From contig NZ_JABBGM010000006.1 of assembly GCF_012927405.1 (NCBI RefSeq), positions 204,894-268,893 on the forward strand: a DNA stretch of 64,000 nt. Reading direction: 5' to 3'. The translations under genes and the position numbers were made by a program. Source of the stretch: Novosphingobium olei (GTDB taxonomy: Bacteria; Pseudomonadota; Alphaproteobacteria; Sphingomonadales; Sphingomonadaceae). The number at the start of each line of letters is the position of its first letter. The stretch's first letter is position 1. The notes beneath the pieces were generated by a model. The model worked only from the letters and a program-made list of their open reading frames with translations. It was not told where the DNA came from and did no database searches. Below, one piece after another: positions 63,395 to 64,000 of the stretch.

Positions 63395-63769
63395 AGCAGT
63401 CCTGGAATTTCAGCGAACCAGAGAAACACGGCTACCAACCGTGCGATTCCGCGGGCCTCGGCGCGTGTCTCCGGAGCAGAGAATGTCCAATTTTGTCCAA
63501 TTTTGTCAGGAAATGTCAGGTAAAATTTTGTTTTTGAGTACGCTACGCTTTGAAAATAAAGGAAAGTTTCGAGGACGCCCAAATTCCACTGGACAATCGA
63601 ACTGTGATACCGGTGCGCGCACTTTCGAAAGGTGGTGAGAGATGCGGGCCAGTCCGCTCAACCGCGGTACCTTCTACAGAAGGTGGCTTGGAAGCGGTGC
63701 GTGTGATCGGGCTTAAAATTGGCGCGTATTTCACCGTTGCCTGAACCGGCCGCAATCGGGGGGGGGGCC
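63395..63769. other. AT-richer stretch beyond attR
   Basis: About 375 nt between attR and the FAD-monooxygenase fragment. It holds four phased 10-bp units (63485-63524), a 16-bp palindrome ACCTTCT-AC-AGAAGGT (63669-63684) and a run of G residues near 63758-63767. No convincing gene. It could be a remnant of another insertion. Confidence 0.5.
63485..63524. repeat. Four tandem 10-bp units
   Basis: GTCCAATTTT, GTCCAATTTT, GTCAGGAAAT, GTCAGGTAAA in a row; the GTC starts are spaced exactly 10 bp, one helical turn. The first two are identical, the last two share GTCAGG. Possible protein-binding array. Confidence 0.55.
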
Positions 63770-64000
63770 TTAAGCAGGAGAACGCAAGGAGCGCACGCTC
63801 AGCTCGTCGTGCACGGTCCTGATCGTGCCGGCGAGCGGAGGAAGCAGTTCGCGCATCCGGGGCAGCAACTCGTCATAGGGAATATGGGGATTGCCGGGCA
63901 TTTTCACGTTCGCGAACAGATACATCTGGTCAGGTGAGCAGGGATTCACGCCGACCTTGTAGTCCGAGCCGAAATAGATTTCCGGGCTGGTGACCGCCTC
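63770..64000 (-). pseudogene. FAD-dependent monooxygenase, C-terminal part (probably truncated)
   Basis: Coding sequence continues off the right edge; 76 residues are visible. SPEIYFGSDYKVGVNPCSPD and QMYLFANVKMPGNPHIPYDE match the region of aromatic FAD monooxygenases (PHBH-like) before the second FAD motif. The stop follows soon after (LRSPA), before the usual GDAAH region, and no continuation is seen in other frames. Truncation by an insertion at the AT-rich stretch to the left is likely; without the rest of the gene an alternative short product cannot be ruled out. Confidence 0.6.

Noticed and set aside
63199..63744. Several short frames past the integrase
   Set aside because: No start signals or recognisable products; the region has repeats instead.

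Overview
High-GC alphaproteobacterial DNA, most likely from a sphingomonad (Novosphingobium or Sphingobium type). This is inferred from three TonB-dependent receptors, a CYP153-like P450, an UrcA-family protein, glycine-zipper lipoproteins, TPP-riboswitch-controlled thiC, a single bifunctional Rel protein and the dense, mostly operonic layout. No rRNA or ribosomal protein gene is present, so the genus is not settled.

Layout. 1-4.7 kb: partial P450, then a PepSY protein translationally coupled to a siderophore-type TonB receptor with a candidate Fur site. 4.7-6.9 kb: TPP riboswitch, thiC and a perfect terminator. 7.3-8.7 kb: small envelope and unknown proteins. 8.9-17.6 kb: a catabolic locus of TonB receptor, GSA-aminomutase-like aminotransferase, PfkB kinase, class II aldolase and dimethylformamidase-like protein, divergent from tetR-MFS. 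17.8-22.9 kb: an overlapping trio of DUF1592-type cytochrome c protein, DUF1552 Tat protein and exported ankyrin protein. 22.9-31.4 kb: a glycan-use locus of TonB receptor, GH3, GH30 and nucleoside-hydrolase-like protein, with a divergent LacI regulator and LacI-type operators. 31.4-38.8 kb: chemoreceptor, DUF2332, sugar MFS with its own operator-like palindromes, flavin monooxygenase and a Crp/Fnr regulator. 38.8-42.8 kb: a TPR protein with a Rossmann-like region, UrcA, and a SLOG-SLATT membrane protein that resembles nucleotide-signalling conflict effectors. 42.8-48.7 kb: LysR, the glutathione-dependent formaldehyde pair (class III ADH and S-formylglutathione hydrolase), PilZ, pirin and LysR. 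48.7-49.7 kb: a gene-free stretch with mirrored palindromic repeats. 49.7-55.1 kb: GNAT, GT87-like, Rel, DUF1905 and a cyclophilin.

55.1-63.4 kb: an integrated element of about 8.2 kb at the 3' end of tRNA-Ser(GGA). It is bounded by a 14-bp direct repeat of the tRNA end, with near-identical 23-bp repeats just inside both ends. It carries a tyrosine integrase, an AlpA/Xis-like protein, an overlapping leftward gene string with an HUH-replicase-like protein, a PemK/MazF-like toxin without a visible antitoxin, a 158-nt overlap between two genes, and uncharacterised cargo. It resembles a small satellite or integrative element and is the strongest candidate for an undescribed system here. Beyond it lie an AT-richer stretch with four phased 10-bp units and the C-terminal part of a FAD monooxygenase that seems cut short.
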